In this document: positions 12,144 through 23,309 of the stretch, in pieces
How the letters are laid out: each line of letters begins with the position of its first letter
Numbering within the stretch: position 1 is the stretch's first letter
From: Coprinus comatus
Lineage: Eukaryota; Basidiomycota; Agaricomycetes; Agaricales; Agaricaceae
Direction of reading: 5' to 3'
Assembly (NCBI GenBank): GCA_034638255.1
Contig: JAWPGT010000008.1
Span: 620,001-684,000 of the forward strand
Length of the DNA stretch: 64,000 nucleotides
Position numbers and translations under genes: made by a program
The notes under the pieces: model-generated
The model's input: the letters and a program-made list of their open reading frames with translations, nothing else
The model's database searches: none
What the model was told of the DNA's origin: nothing

Positions 12144-13846
12144 CTACTGCATCCCCCGAGCAGCCAGCCGAAGTCCTTCTTGGATCGAAACAGCCTATTT
12201 TAACCTGCATCAGTAGATGCCCTTCGAGAAAAAATAGAGTATACCGACCTCCTCGACCCAAGGCAATTTGAAGAACTCGCTACGTCTCAGCTCCTCTTGA
12301 CGAACTGTCATCCCTTCGGTCGGCCCGCTGCCCAGTATACTTTCTAGATCACGAGATTGCGACTCCAGCCACGTCTGGATGAATTTCGCCGGATCATCTG
12401 CAAATGATTCCAAAAATGTCTTCTTCACATGTGAGTTGTGTAGCGACTGTGCAAGTAGTGCAACCTGTTGGCAAGTTAACAAAAAAACAGCCAGCGAATA
12501 ATGGATTATCACTATACCTCCTCATCCAACTTTAACAACACCGCTACAGACTCCTTACTCATTTGTACCAAGTTTGCCATACGGTTCTTCATTGCAAAAT
12601 CTTCCATCTTGAGTTCGACGTCCCAAGCAGACGGCCGATCAGAAGGAGGGATCGTGGGGTCCAATTGATAGTGTAGTACAATAGGATCGGGCGCAATGAG
12701 ATGACGGTTCACAAGCTCAGGAATTTGTTGGAAAAGGACAAGATCTGCACCAAAAATCTATTTCCCCCCGTATGTAAGTGGGATGAAACACAATGATATT
12801 GATATTGACCAACGTACCGGTCGCAACTTGTCGTCTGCATGTATCTGTCGACGGTCTGACTTGTCCTGCAGCCCCTGAAGTTTAATGTAATTCCACAATG
12901 TCTGTATGACGCCTAGCCGGCTATCTTCTTTTATCCCAAGCACGTGTGCTGCATAGAACATTGAGTTGCTTCATTCATGGAAAACGTGAACCTGGTTGGT
13001 CACTCACACAACTCGGGCGAAAGCTTATACTGTTCTGGAAATTGTTCCAAAAACATGATAACCCTTAACTTGGTGGGGACATCTCCTGTCCTTCTGACTG
13101 TAAACCCATCAAGGCTGGGATTATGCTGACCCGTTGCCCTCGGCCACTAATGCCAGCATTACCGAGTTAGACAAGGGTGCATTGTAAGAAATAATCCTTA
13201 CAAACCTCAACAATGTTTCCCTCCGGATACAAAGCAGGATCTCGGTCAATTTCGATAATCATTCGTTTTATGAGGGTAGAGAATTTTCGTTGTGGAGTTT
13301 TCTCGCGACTCCGTTGGCTAGTAGGCTACAGAAAATAATAATAATCAGTAACCTTGTGAGGGTCTTCCAAGACAACAAACCTCAAGCAACCTTCCCTCAA
13401 CACGAAACGACCAAGCAGGTATGCCGTCCCCAGTTTCAAAATTTGCTGTTGGATGCTCAGCTCCGGTTTGCCATGCTTGCCCAGATACAGTGTGGCTGAG
13501 GAATATTCGTAGGGTTCGTGTAACCTAACAAATTTGTGCACAATATTAGTGCATACACGGGACTAAAATGAAAAAAGACGCACAGCAGGTATCCGAGACA
13601 TAGCATCCTGTACTTCCACTCTTTTTCTTGTCATTTGCCAATCTAGTTTTCTCTCCATTTCCAACAATGACTGGTACATTTGTGAATCTTGCAGGAATTC
13701 GGGGTTGTTGAGTATGGCATTGGGAATGTTTTTGTCTGTAAGTTTGCGTTTCCTATTGAGAATACATGAGTGTTCCAAAATCGGACATCTGAGTAAAGGA
13801 AAATATACTTTGCAGCTTTATGGCCATCGATGTGAGGTGCTGCCAT
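12144..13846 (-). CDS. snf12: SWI/SNF chromatin-remodelling subunit Swp73/Snf12 (BAF60/SMARCD), SWIB domain
   Basis: Core subunit of SWI/SNF (or RSC) nucleosome remodellers. The ATG ends at 13846 (MAAPHIDGHKAAK). An early exon carries the conserved BAF60 block LTDKNIPNAILNNPEF and MERKLDWQMTRKRVEVQDA, followed by RTLRIFLSHTVSGQ-type sequence. The SWIB/MDM2 domain lies in the middle: KLSPELCELLGIKEDSRLG with VIQTLWNYIKLQGLQDKSDR and LRPIFGADLVLFQQIPEL. The C-terminal helical part includes HYQLDPTIPPSDRPSAWDVE and DPAKFIQTWLESQSRDLE. A last short exon, after an intron ending in TAG, encodes AVSIQEGLRLAARGMQ with its stop at 12144. There are several introns of about 50-60 nt. Length, roughly 430 aa, suits fungal orthologs. 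It sits between BAR-SH3 and Spc24, all on the minus strand. Confidence 0.93.
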
Positions 13847-14619
13847 TGTGTGGATATATGCAACTCTGTTTAATGGATTGTTGACGCGCTGACGACTGTG
13901 ACGGTAACGGTCACGTCGTCACAATAAATATATGAACCTTGACTATATGCACTTCATATGCACTATATGAAAGACTAATAAATCAGCTTTCATGTATTTG
14001 CCACATTTCCATCTGCAAACGTATCAAAACTTCGATACCTCAGGAATGTATCTGGTCCAAGGTAAAGGTGGAGAGACACTATATCTAGCTTGCTTTTGTT
14101 CGGGGAACTTATAATGCAAGTGTAAGTAGACAAGTCGGCACACCGCTTAGGCTGAGATTTGAACACATGAAGAGACGCGGTGCATGGTACAAAAGAGAAA
14201 GATTAACGACCTTTTTCGTCAACCTTCGAGTCTTATATACTGTCCTATTTTGGTCTTCCACTCCGTTTGGTCACGTTCCTGCTAAGCGGAGACGCAACTC
14301 AGCATGACCCAGACCTTACCCTTGGTGAGATTCGGTACACAATTTTCTGGACAATCGAAGAGAACGATGATGTTGTTCTGAATTCTGAGAATCAAAGATT
14401 CGTCTAAGGTGATGAAATCTTGAAAAGCGACTTATTGGTGCTTCACCTTGAGAATCCGGGGGGAGTGGTATAATAATAGAAACCTTAAGAGATACATAGA
14501 AGAGGCTGATGTTACATATCATTATACTAAAGGGATATGATGAACATATGAATATCCCTTGTTGTAAGAACACTCACCTAGGTACAATAAACAAAGGATC
14601 CGATAGCAAACAACCGTGT
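13847..14619. other. Intergenic between Swp73 and Spc24
   Basis: Promoter of the Swp73 gene plus the 3' flank of Spc24. An open frame on the minus strand near 14316-14573 has no family resemblance and no usable splice context, and I do not call it. No RNA gene or repeat is seen. Confidence 0.5.
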
Positions 14620-15422
14620 TTATTCAGAACTAACAAGATCCCATAATTGTCGGGTAATCTCAAAGTCGGATTTCCCACTTTTAAGATCCACCACATATAT
14701 ATCATCAGATTGGGATGCTAAACATATCTAGTAAGAGATAGTAATAGACCAAGGACCGTCTAAATCACTCACTGACGAGTAGAGTATTAATTTGACCATC
14801 CTTATCGGGTACGGGTTCAAATCCTAGTCCCTTGTATATTGACAGTCGTAATCTAGTACCCAGAGTTAGGTTGAAAACCAACGAAAATCCATCAAGCACG
14901 TACACAGAACCATCTAATTCTTTCTCATGTTCAGCCGCAGGGTCATACTCCTCCAGTCTTCGCGCTTCTTCCTTCAATGCAGCCAACTCCGCCTCCTTAC
15001 TTCCGATCTCGGTTTGCATATCACTGATAGATTTCATCAAAGAGAACCTTGTACTGTCGTATTGGTTGAGTTTCGCACTATGTTCTTCTGCAGAAGGTAC
15101 AGAAGAAGGACGTTTTGAGGATACACGAGCGGCTTCAAGTACTTTCGCTAGAGCTAAAAGGACCTTATCAGGTTTGTAGGATATTATCCAAATTCAAGCA
15201 GATACATTTCAGCTTTGCATGAGTCTCTTCCAGTTCTTTCTTTCTCTTGGCTTCCGAAGCAGCAAAACTTTCTTCTGCAGCGACGATAGTTAGATAGTCC
15301 TCCTCTGGGTCTATAATAGGCCGCATGTCACGAATAGCCTTGCTAATTACAAGTTAAGTTTCAATAAGATAAAACTGCATGAACACATACATAGCTTCTT
15401 GTACCTGCACATCTACTGACAT
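14620..15422 (-). CDS. spc24: Kinetochore protein Spc24 (Ndc80 complex)
   Basis: Subunit of the Ndc80 complex that anchors the Spc24-Spc25 head to the inner kinetochore. The ATG ends at 15422 (MSVDVQVQEA). Spliced segments give a product of about 215 aa, with a short N-terminal helix (AIRDMRPIIDPEEDYLTI), a coiled coil rich in Lys and Glu (SEAKRKKELEETHAKL, then EIGSKEAELAALKEEARRLE) and the small globular C-terminal domain. That domain has LDGSVYVLDGFSLVFNL, TRLRLSIYKGLGFEPV, DDIYVVDLKSGKSDFE and WDLVSS. The RLRLxIYxxLGFEP strand-helix is the recognisable Spc24 signature. Introns use ordinary GT..AG ends; the last, around 14720-14775, separates INTLLV from TSQSDD. The stop is at 14620-14622. 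Confidence 0.9.
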
Positions 15423-15942
15423 TGCGGCGGTGAACTGGCGGTGAATACACAAGTCCGTCGCGTGAAACGCGTATCAATAATCAATTGACAATAACTGTGA
15501 CAGGCTGTGACTTGTTTACGACATACCGTATATAGTCACCACATCAGAACATTGCATCCTGACATCAGCGCCTGGCTGGTACCTGGCAAAGATGGGAAAG
15601 TTGTAGTATTCTTTCTGGTTATTATTCTTGGGTTATCTCAGCTGCAGTCTCATGAAGATGGGGCTCGTATTTAACAGCAAGTTCTACCCGCTTACTCCAA
15701 AATTTACTTGTTCCAGGTCGAGTTCAAGCATGATTTCGACAGGACTGCATAAAAGAATTACGCCAGCTTTGCCGAGGCAGCGCCCATTCCATATTAAACT
15801 GACCCTGGTTGAACGTGAATTTCAGAGTGCTCACAAAGTTTTGTTCCTTACTTTGGTGCTTTTCCTAAGTACTAGCACTACCCTGTATCTTCCCCTTCAA
15901 ATCAGCTCCTTCCTCGCTTCTCCGGGCAAAGCATAACAGAAA
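15423..15942. promoter_or_regulatory. Divergent promoter region, Spc24 / membrane protein
   Basis: About 520 nt between two divergent genes. A plus-strand open frame at 15628-15936 ends seven bases before the start of the next gene. It could be a long upstream ORF in a leader but looks like chance. No clear TATA box. Confidence 0.35.
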
Positions 15943-17384
15943 ATGCCTGTTCACGCTGAACCTCGTTTTGTCTTGATTGACGACACCGATCCATCACTCA
16001 CTTATTCAGGCTCTGGTTGGAAAACAGAAGAACGAGGTGGTTTAGACAATATCGGTGGCGATGGCTCGGACACTTGGCTACATACCGCCCATGGAACAGC
16101 AGAAGATGGGACAGTTTCCATGAGCTATAATGGTATGTGATGACTTCAATCCCCTTCATACGGCAGCAGTTAACATCTGAACAAAGGCAGTTACATCCAT
16201 GCCAGCGCAACATTCGAGAGCGTGGCAAATGACACTATTCCATCCATCCGATGTATCGTGGATAGTGTGGAAATAACTACCAATGAGCCTCCATCATATC
16301 CCAGCAACCAAATCCGAATATGCAATAGTGCTGGTCGCAATATTGCTGAGGGCGTGCACAATTTTACTATACAAATCAAGGCTGCACCCAATAAGACGAC
16401 GATCTGGATCGATACGATCGCCTATGCACCCACAGCTGATGTGTCCCTCGAGAACAAGTATATTACCATGCTTCCACGAGACCGCGATATTCTCTATGAT
16501 ACATCATGGAACCCTTGGGTGAATCAGGAGGTGATAGGAACTACAAAGATTGGTGATTCGGTTTTTATTACTTTCCAAGGTGAGTTAGCACTCTCAACAT
16601 CTTCTCGGCTTATACTCAAGTTGCTTTTCAAGGTGTACAAGCGCACTTTTTTAGCTGGATTGACCCAGTATCTCCCTCTGCGATAGGAAGAGGTAGTTAC
16701 ACCGTTGATGGCGGACCTCCAACAACCTTCACATGGAACACCGATCCTGAATTCGTGCTCGACTACTTCCTACTTTTTACAACACCTGAATATGAATACG
16801 GGACACATGTACTGAAAGCCACGCTGTTGGGCTCGACTGGTACACTCCCTCTCACATTCACACAGGCAATCATCAAAAATGGTACAGTTCCAACTTCGAA
16901 CCAAACTGACACCCGCCAAGTAGAAACATCATCTAATAAACAAGACAGCCGTACTGTTGCGATAGTTGGTGGTGTCCTGGGGGGTGTTGTATTTATACTA
17001 TTGCTTTTGCTTTTCGTCGGTTTCTTTCTCTTGCGCCGACGTCGACAAACTGCAACCAGCACAAAATACTCATCAGACGCAGATCCAACTATGCAACCCT
17101 TTATCTCTCCTGAAAATTCTCCATCAACAATATCTCCCTTTTCCCCTCCAACTCTCCGCCCAATACCAATTATTTCGACCCATGATTTAAATCCTAATAT
17201 CAATCAACCTCCACAAAAATTACTGGCATCTCAATTGAACTCAGCTAGTGTATCTCTGCTGCCTGGTTCTACCACACAATCTACTGCGTATTCATCGGAT
17301 TTATGGAGTACAGCGGGAAGTTCAAACCAAGATAGTGGCATGCGGTTTACCGCAGATATTCCACCCAATTATACCATGTCATAG
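15943..17384 (+). CDS. Single-pass membrane protein with beta-sandwich-like ectodomain, three exons
   Basis: Exons 15943-16132, 16187-16579 and 16633-17384 join in phase to 444 aa. The N-terminal part (about residues 1-310) resembles the extracellular region of the many Agaricomycete membrane proteins that begin with an IDDTDPSLTYSGSGW-type strand. It is beta-rich with aromatic strands (YIHASATF, HNFTIQIKA, TTIWIDTIAY) and several N-x-S/T sites. One transmembrane helix of about 25 residues (IVGGVLGGVVFILLLLLF...) follows near residue 325 and ends in a stop-transfer RRRR. The cytosolic tail is Ser/Pro/Thr-rich and disordered. No classical signal peptide precedes the ectodomain, as is common in this group. 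Function is unknown; a cell-surface sensor or wall-linked role is only a guess. The ATG at 15943 is the first in frame, just after stops in all nearby frames. Confidence 0.8.
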
Positions 17385-18319
17385 TAATGACATGCCTTCA
17401 TGCACATACACACACCACACAGACAGGTAAGAAAATATTTTTTTGTACACTCTGAAGAGTCTTTGCTTATACTATGTGCTATGTTACAGTTTTCCGTATA
17501 TAGTGTATAGTGCCATATCATCATGTAGATATTTATTTACCATTATTCAGAGTAGGCTGATTAGTGGGGACTTTTTTTTTCGTGTTTTCGTGTTTCTTCT
17601 TTTTTTTTTAGCTAGCGGTGGGGTATTTCCATTTTATATGTCGATAATTGTTTTTTTTTGTTTTTGTTTTTAGACCTCGATAGTGCATTATACTATGACC
17701 CATATGTCTGATTTTCTCGAAAGCGGTAACACTTCTAGTAGTAAGCGATGTCTAGAACTCGAAAAAATAAATGCCGTTGAAATTACATAGGAAATAAATT
17801 AAACGTTTAAACTTTTTTTGGTACTTTACCAGACTTTACCTCCTTTAGGTATCCCCGCGATGTCCTTACCGACCGCTACGTCTGTTCCGTACAGCCTTAG
17901 AAGCAAAAGAAAGCCCGTTGCCGATAATAATCCACAAATATAGGAGAACTACCTGGATATTACATACACCCAATTGCTGCAAATCCATGGCTGATTGAAT
18001 CATCCTGGAACCATCATCAGGAGGACATGTTATTTATAGATTATCTTCGTATGAGTTGTAGTTCTGTAACATATGCCGTAATTGATATTGAACACGCGAG
18101 CTTGTTAATCCGAGATGTTAGAAAGAAGCCTCATTAATTGGTTGCTATATTTTCTACAAACTTTCGAAGCTATGGTCAAGAGTTTCGCCGAGAAATAACT
18201 ATCAGACAAACGAGCATTCAAGGTTCGCCATGTTGGGCTCTGCGACTCCCAGAGACATATAAAACCACCCTCGTCTTAGTATCCTTGTATTACAACAATC
18301 CAGTCGGCCAACTCATACA
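17385..18319. other. Intergenic and AA9 copy 1 promoter
   Basis: T-rich 3' flank of the membrane-protein gene followed by the promoter of the first AA9 gene. Several T8-10 tracts occur at 17571-17662. A TATA box is called separately. No other gene is seen. Confidence 0.5.
18258..18264 (+). promoter_or_regulatory. TATA box of AA9 copy 1
   Basis: TATAAAA stands 56-62 nt upstream of the ATG at 18320. The second AA9 gene has the same heptamer about 50 nt upstream of its ATG, which supports both as core promoter elements. Confidence 0.6.
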
Positions 18320-19164
18320 ATGAGGTTCCTTCAATTCACCAGTCCTGTATTCCTCTTACTTGGAGCCCACGTCGTCTCTGCACATTATATCTGGAATAAA
18401 TTCTTCTATGGAGATGGCCTGAGCTTGAGTTCCACAACCGTGATTCGTCAACCCCTCGGCATAGATCCAGTGGAGGACGTACTTTCCGTTGATATGCGTT
18501 GCAATTTATCCCCTAAGCCTGCCACGGAAATTGTTTCCGTAGAAGCAGGTAGTAGAGTTGGGTTTGGGTTAGACCTGGTGATATATCACCCAGGACCTGC
18601 TGCGATTTATCTTGGAAAATCACCTGTAAATGTGACTGAATGGGATGGAAGTGGAGAACACTGGTTTAAGGTTTGTTATTTGTCCGAAGAGGCGTAGTAG
18701 AACCTTCTCATTATCATGATCGTATAGATTATTGAATGGGGTGCACACTTTGACCCAGAATTCAATTATTTCGATGTTACAAATCTTCGTAACTTAACGG
18801 CTATTATTCCTCCAAATACTCCCTCTGGTGAATATCTTATCCGCATCGAACAACTTGGTCTCACGGTTCCCGGGGATCCACAATGGTATATTTCTTGTGC
18901 TCAAATCAACGTTACTGGAGGTGGTTCGGGAACACCAACTCCAACGGTCGCTATTCCTGGATATGTTCAACCTGATGGTATGTGCTCATGATTGCTTCGC
19001 ATAGTATCGACATTGATGCTGAAGACATGTTTAGATCCTGGTGTAACAATTAATATTTATGATCCCATCCCTACCGCTTATACTGTATGTAATTTATCTC
19101 TCATCGTAGTATTTCTATTGAACCTATGCTACAGGTTCCTGGCCCCGCTGTTTGGTTTGAGTAA
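18320..19164 (+). CDS. AA9 lytic polysaccharide monooxygenase, copy 1 (atypical second sphere)
   Basis: Secreted copper enzyme family that oxidatively cleaves cellulose or related glucans. Exons 18320-18670, 18728-18977, 19035-19084 and 19135-19164 give 226 aa. The signal peptide (residues 1-21) ends ..VVSA, so the mature protein starts at His22 (HYIW), which forms half of the copper-binding histidine brace. The second brace His is in [13 protein letters not shown], and the axial Tyr lies in QWYISCAQI. Two Cys (RCNLSP and ISCAQI) can form the conserved disulfide. The family end motif GVTINIY...YTVPGPAVW is present. The motif that usually reads IALH before Q-x-Y reads LGLT here, so the second-sphere His that helps oxygen activation is missing. 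There is no linker or CBM1. It shares exon structure with copy 2, 1.3 kb downstream. Confidence 0.9.
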
Positions 19165-19503
19165 ATGGAATTCCCGAGGTCTTTTTGTGCTCAGTGATCT
19201 TAGTTTATGTGGTGGGGTACCCTGAACAGGATGGTACTAGATGCTACTACATATCAACGTTTCTAAAACTGTATTAGTCTTCAAGTGAATTGAATTGTCA
19301 TTATTTGACTGTCTGCTACAAGTTCGTTGGACAATGGATAATACTGCATACATACAATTACCATCGATTCGAGTCATCAGTTCAAATGACCCTTGATAGC
19401 TTTTACTAGACATACTGAAAGTGGGTACTAACGTGGATAGTACATAAACCGAGTTCGAAATCCTGGTGAAAAGATGGTCCAGTGATATTTTTGGTACCGG
19501 CAC

Positions 19504-19515
19504 GGGGGGGGGGGG
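19504..19515 (+). repeat. Poly-G tract (G12)
   Basis: Twelve consecutive G in the AA9 intergenic region. Such a run could form a four-stranded structure together with nearby G runs and is also prone to length errors in sequencing. Confidence 0.9.
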
Positions 19516-20397
19516 ATTTGACTCCCTCGGTTATATTTAGTGAATTTCAAACTTAAGACCGTCCACGTCCAAACAGAAAATAGGTGTTTCGGCACGGACA
19601 AACTTGTAATACGAGGAATTCCCGTTTTCTGGTACGAGGCCTATGTAAGTTAGTAAAAGTGGTAAGTAACACCCCTGGCAGCTTTCCGAATTCTTGAATT
19701 AGTCCTGATGCTCTACGACTATTAATTCACCTCAGACCTTTATTTATTCATCAAGATTCCCTACTATTACTATTGCGCCATGCCGATCAACCACGGTGCC
19801 ACGGCCTAATTTATTGAGTTCGGCATCTCAATCAGTTTCGCCGTCTTACCGTTGCTTCGAGATACGCGAGAGGAAAATGTAGACCCATCATCCAAAAGAA
19901 ACATCGTCCACGATATAGGAAGTGGAGTAAAAGAATGTTACAATGATTACATTTCACCGAGGAAAATCCACACCAGGTATAATCGTACTCTTAGATGGAG
20001 TAAGACTGTACTTCGGAACAATTCTCTCCACACATTACATTTTAGCAGGCACGTCAGCTATGGGGTCAAGTTAAACATAGTAAATCTAAAAATGAATACA
20101 AGAATCAAAGCTTCTCTCGGACAATTTAAGAAACGGCACCAGCGGCTCCTGCTTTTTTTATATCAATCCAACCTCTTCAAGTTCTTCCGAGCCCTAATAG
20201 CAACTTGAGTTTCTTGAAGAAATATGACGATGGTTAGATACTGTAAATGATGCACTCATATTCCTAGACCATTTTAGTCTATCACCCTCATTACTTCCGC
20301 TAATTTCACGGAAAATAACTAACCTTAAACTCCACCTCAACATGCACCTCAGGATTAATTCTCGCGCACGGTGCCCGGCCTTTTGCTTTTGAAAAGA

Positions 20398-20404
20398 TAT
20401 AAAA
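20398..20404 (+). promoter_or_regulatory. TATA box of AA9 copy 2
   Basis: TATAAAA lies 45-51 nt before the ATG at 20449, followed by a pyrimidine-rich stretch (CCCTCTTC) as in highly expressed secreted-enzyme genes. Confidence 0.65.
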
Positions 20405-20448
20405 GATCCCTCTTCAGATACAACTAGAACTCACTAACCAGATTCAAC

Positions 20449-21282
20449 ATGAAGTTCCTTTCCCTTGTCAGCCTTGCAGTCCTCGCCGGTTCACAAACCG
20501 TTTCCGCGCACTACATCTGGAGCACTCTCGTTGCTGGTGGTACCTCTTCAACAGCTGCTGTCCGTCAGCCCATCAGCAACTCCCCAGTCGAGGACGTTAC
20601 ATCTACCAACGTCCGCTGCAACGTTAGCCCTGGTGCTGCTAGTGAAACCGTCACTGTTGCGGTTGGTAGCTCAATTGGGTTCAAGTTGGACAATACCTTG
20701 TACCATCAGGGACCTGCTGCCATTTATCTTGGAGCAGCTCCGGGTAGTGTAGCAAGTTGGGATGGTAGCGGCGCTAGCTGGTTCAAGGTTTGTCCCTATG
20801 TGCTGCCCGGAGGACATAGTGACCGCGGTACTCACAACAATTGACTTTTTTTTAGATTGCAGAATGGGGTGCAACTTTCAACCCATTCGGCTTCACTGAT
20901 TTCAACCTCAGTGAATTATCAACCACCATTCCTGCAAACACTCCCACTGGAGAATATCTCGTTCGCATTGAACAAATTGCTCTACATGTTGCTGGATCAC
21001 CTCAATTCTATATTTCTTGCGCCCAAATCAAAGTCACTGGCGGTGGCTCTGGAAATCCTCCAAAAGTTTCCATTCCTGGATATACTTCTGCCAGCGGTAA
21101 GTCGAAGGTTTCTTCTATGACTAGTAGAAATACTTATAGTATGTTTAGACCCAGGTTTGACTGTGAATATCTACTACCCTGTTCCTACCTCTTACACTGT
21201 ACGTGTTTTGTTCCACGTCGTAGTGGAAGACGAGCATACTTATTGATATTAGGTTCCTGGACCCGCACCCTGGAGGGGCTGA
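20449..21282 (+). CDS. AA9 lytic polysaccharide monooxygenase, copy 2
   Basis: Secreted copper-dependent monooxygenase acting on plant cell-wall polysaccharides. Exons 20449-20787, 20856-21096, 21149-21198 and 21253-21282 give 219 aa. The signal peptide is residues 1-20 (..QTVSA) and the mature N-terminal His is residue 21 (HYIW). The second histidine-brace residue is in [13 protein letters not shown]. The second-sphere His (RIEQIALH), Gln and axial Tyr ([11 protein letters not shown]) are all present, so this copy looks catalytically complete. Disulfide Cys pairs (RCNVSP, ISCAQI) and the C-terminal [21 protein letters not shown] match the family. It is a short, domain-only form without CBM1. 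The last two exons have the same sizes (50 and 30 nt) and phases as in copy 1, which marks a tandem duplication. Codon use is C-rich at third positions, unlike copy 1, suggesting high expression. Confidence 0.94.
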
Positions 21283-21421
21283 AAACGTTGCTATAAAGCC
21301 TATGAAACTTTTTGACGGAAAAAACAACTGCTATTGAACAATATGTTATCACTAAACATACATACATCTTGGATTATAAAATATGAATATAAAGTACCAC
21401 TGTGGAACTGCCTCCCCGATT

Positions 21422-22626
21422 TCAATTTTGCTTGAGTTTATCGGCCTTTGGCCGTGTACAATTATCTATGCGACGACATCGGGCTCGCCCTCCAATAGAA
21501 CACCGACACGATGACCTATATATCTGACCCTCATTCCGAGCATTCGTACTAGATACATTTACCACCCTTAGACGCCGACAGTGGCTCATCAACGATCGAA
21601 CTTTCGTTAATTCCTCGCTTTCCGGCATGATATCTGGTAAAGTACGACCCAAGCTTTTGCGTGCAGAGGTAGTAAAGCTCCTCATCAGTGGTCCGACACC
21701 AGTCATTCTGAGAGATGAACATCCGCGGCCTGCGCGAAGTCTGAATGTCTCGAGGACCGGAGAGATCTTGAGGGAACATGTTGCAAACAAGTCAATCATC
21801 TCCTATCATAAAAAATATGTTAGATGAACACAACACAGATACCAGAAGAGAATGAAGAGAATGAATATGTACCATAGGGGTCTGATTCAATGGTCCAGAA
21901 CTATCACAAATCTTCATACTCAACTCCTTCAGTCCTTTCAATGCACATATACTCTCCACAATGTCAGGTGTCAACGAAGCCATTTCCAATTCCAAAGTCT
22001 CCACATTACTAGTTGCATCACAGGCAAACTTTCCCAATACACTGGCTGCGCGTGCTTCTTCTACAAATATCCCATTAAGACTAGTCTCCGGACGTGTGAT
22101 AAGACGAGTGATATTTGATCTCGGTTTTCCATTGAGCTCAAATCCGAGTTCCGCTAATGTACACCAGGTTCCTTCAATAACTTCAAGGTACTTGAGTGCA
22201 TTTGGCGGTAATCGAATTCCAAACACAAGCTCTTGCTTTGAAGAATAAGACGATAGCCCCCTGAGGTAGATTCGTTAACCATTTCCAAACATCTTCTCCT
22301 AATGTCACTTGTCTAAGGATAAGTGTGTGTATCGCTGGTAAATTTTCCGAGACCATCCCCAACATTTTCGTGGACAGCTCCGTCGTAGATTTCCATCCAC
22401 GGACCGGATCAATGGGCATGCCGAATCCCATCCCATCTATAAGGCACTCCCGGACCGCTCCAGCTATTTCTGTATCGACTAGATTATCGAAGGAGGAACG
22501 ATTCTGTTCTTGGAACGTTCGTCCATTATGCATGCTCACAGTTTTCCTTGGCTCAGCAGACTCCGTGAGATTGGATGGATGGTAGTTTTCCGATTCAGCC
22601 ACGAGCGTGACACTGTGGTAGAGCAT
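21422..22626 (-). CDS. F-box/LRR-like protein, one apparent frameshift
   Basis: Minus-strand gene whose product resembles the leucine-rich C-terminal part of mushroom F-box proteins. Segments include VSENLPAIHTLILRQVTLG, ALKYLEVIEGTW, VETLELEMASLTPDIVESI, ALKGLKELSMKICDSSGPL and, after an intron at about 21795-21865, MIDLFATCSLKISPVLETF with a basic tail. The ATG at 22626 is in frame, but open sequence continues upstream to about 22735 with the F-box-like CHRFRQITLQMLYHSVTL, so the true start lies further upstream, probably across an intron. At a G5 run (plus coordinates 22257-22261) the frame shifts by one between NLPQG and LSSYSSKQELVFGIRL with no splice signals. The gene is therefore either a recent pseudogene or carries a homopolymer sequencing error. 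Confidence 0.55.
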
Positions 22627-22735
22627 TTGTAATGTGATTTGGCGAAAGCGATGGCAAGTCGTAGACGTAGGTGATTGTTTGAGGGCAGATGTTTTACTTC
22701 TAGATCGCGGGGCATTTTGAGTCAGGCTTCGGCAT

Positions 22736-23309
22736 GAAGCATATGATTGTTTAATTTACCCCTCCTTGTCAATCCACATGACCTGGAGAAGTACGAACAC
22801 ATACTAATTCTGGTCCAGTTCGTGCGCTTCTAGATACACTTCCTCATGGTACCCAGCTGAGGGGATACTGCGACTAGCAACAAGGATCAAAACCCGATGC
22901 AATAGTCACAGTACCGAGGTACAGAACATCGGAATTCGAAGGTGGGGTTGTTGTCCAGTCTGTTATAGAGCATCGGCTGTGCATGTGAAAGTTACTCCAC
23001 GTTATCGACAAAAGATATCGATGTTGGTGGGATTTGAACGAAAGCTTCATAATTAACACCTCTTGCTTGCTGGTACAATCACGATCATGGTTGAGAGTTA
23101 TGAACGGTGTGAAAACACAGGTTGCCACATGCTTACATAAGCTAATGCCTAGTCCAACTGCAAGGACCATAAGTCTAATTATAACCGATAATTTTGGTCC
23201 AGAGGGGCTGTAAGAGGTGAATAGAAAGACTTCAATACAGCACATTCAGTTCAACTTTACTAAAAAGGAAAAACATCGTCAAGTACAATTATGCATGTAC
23301 AAAGATTCA
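22736..23309. other. Intergenic, possible 5' part of the F-box/LRR gene
   Basis: The first exon(s) of the preceding minus-strand gene may lie here but I could not place them. A minus-strand open frame at 22874-23245 has no recognisable domain. Nothing else is seen. Confidence 0.4.

Larger units (their letters stand above)
19165..20448. other. Intergenic between the AA9 genes
   Basis: 3' flank of copy 1 and promoter of copy 2. It contains a G12 tract at 19504-19515. An open frame at 19852-20208 has no domain resemblance or coding character that I trust. No transposon ends are recognised. Confidence 0.5.

Noticed and set aside
15628..15936. 102-aa frame just upstream of the membrane-protein gene, with a hydrophobic segment
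   Set aside because: It ends in a stop before the next ATG, is in another context, and cannot be spliced on as a signal peptide with clear sites.
19852..20208. 118-aa open frame between the AA9 genes
   Set aside because: Composition is basic and random-looking, with no signal peptide or family feature and no supporting splice context.
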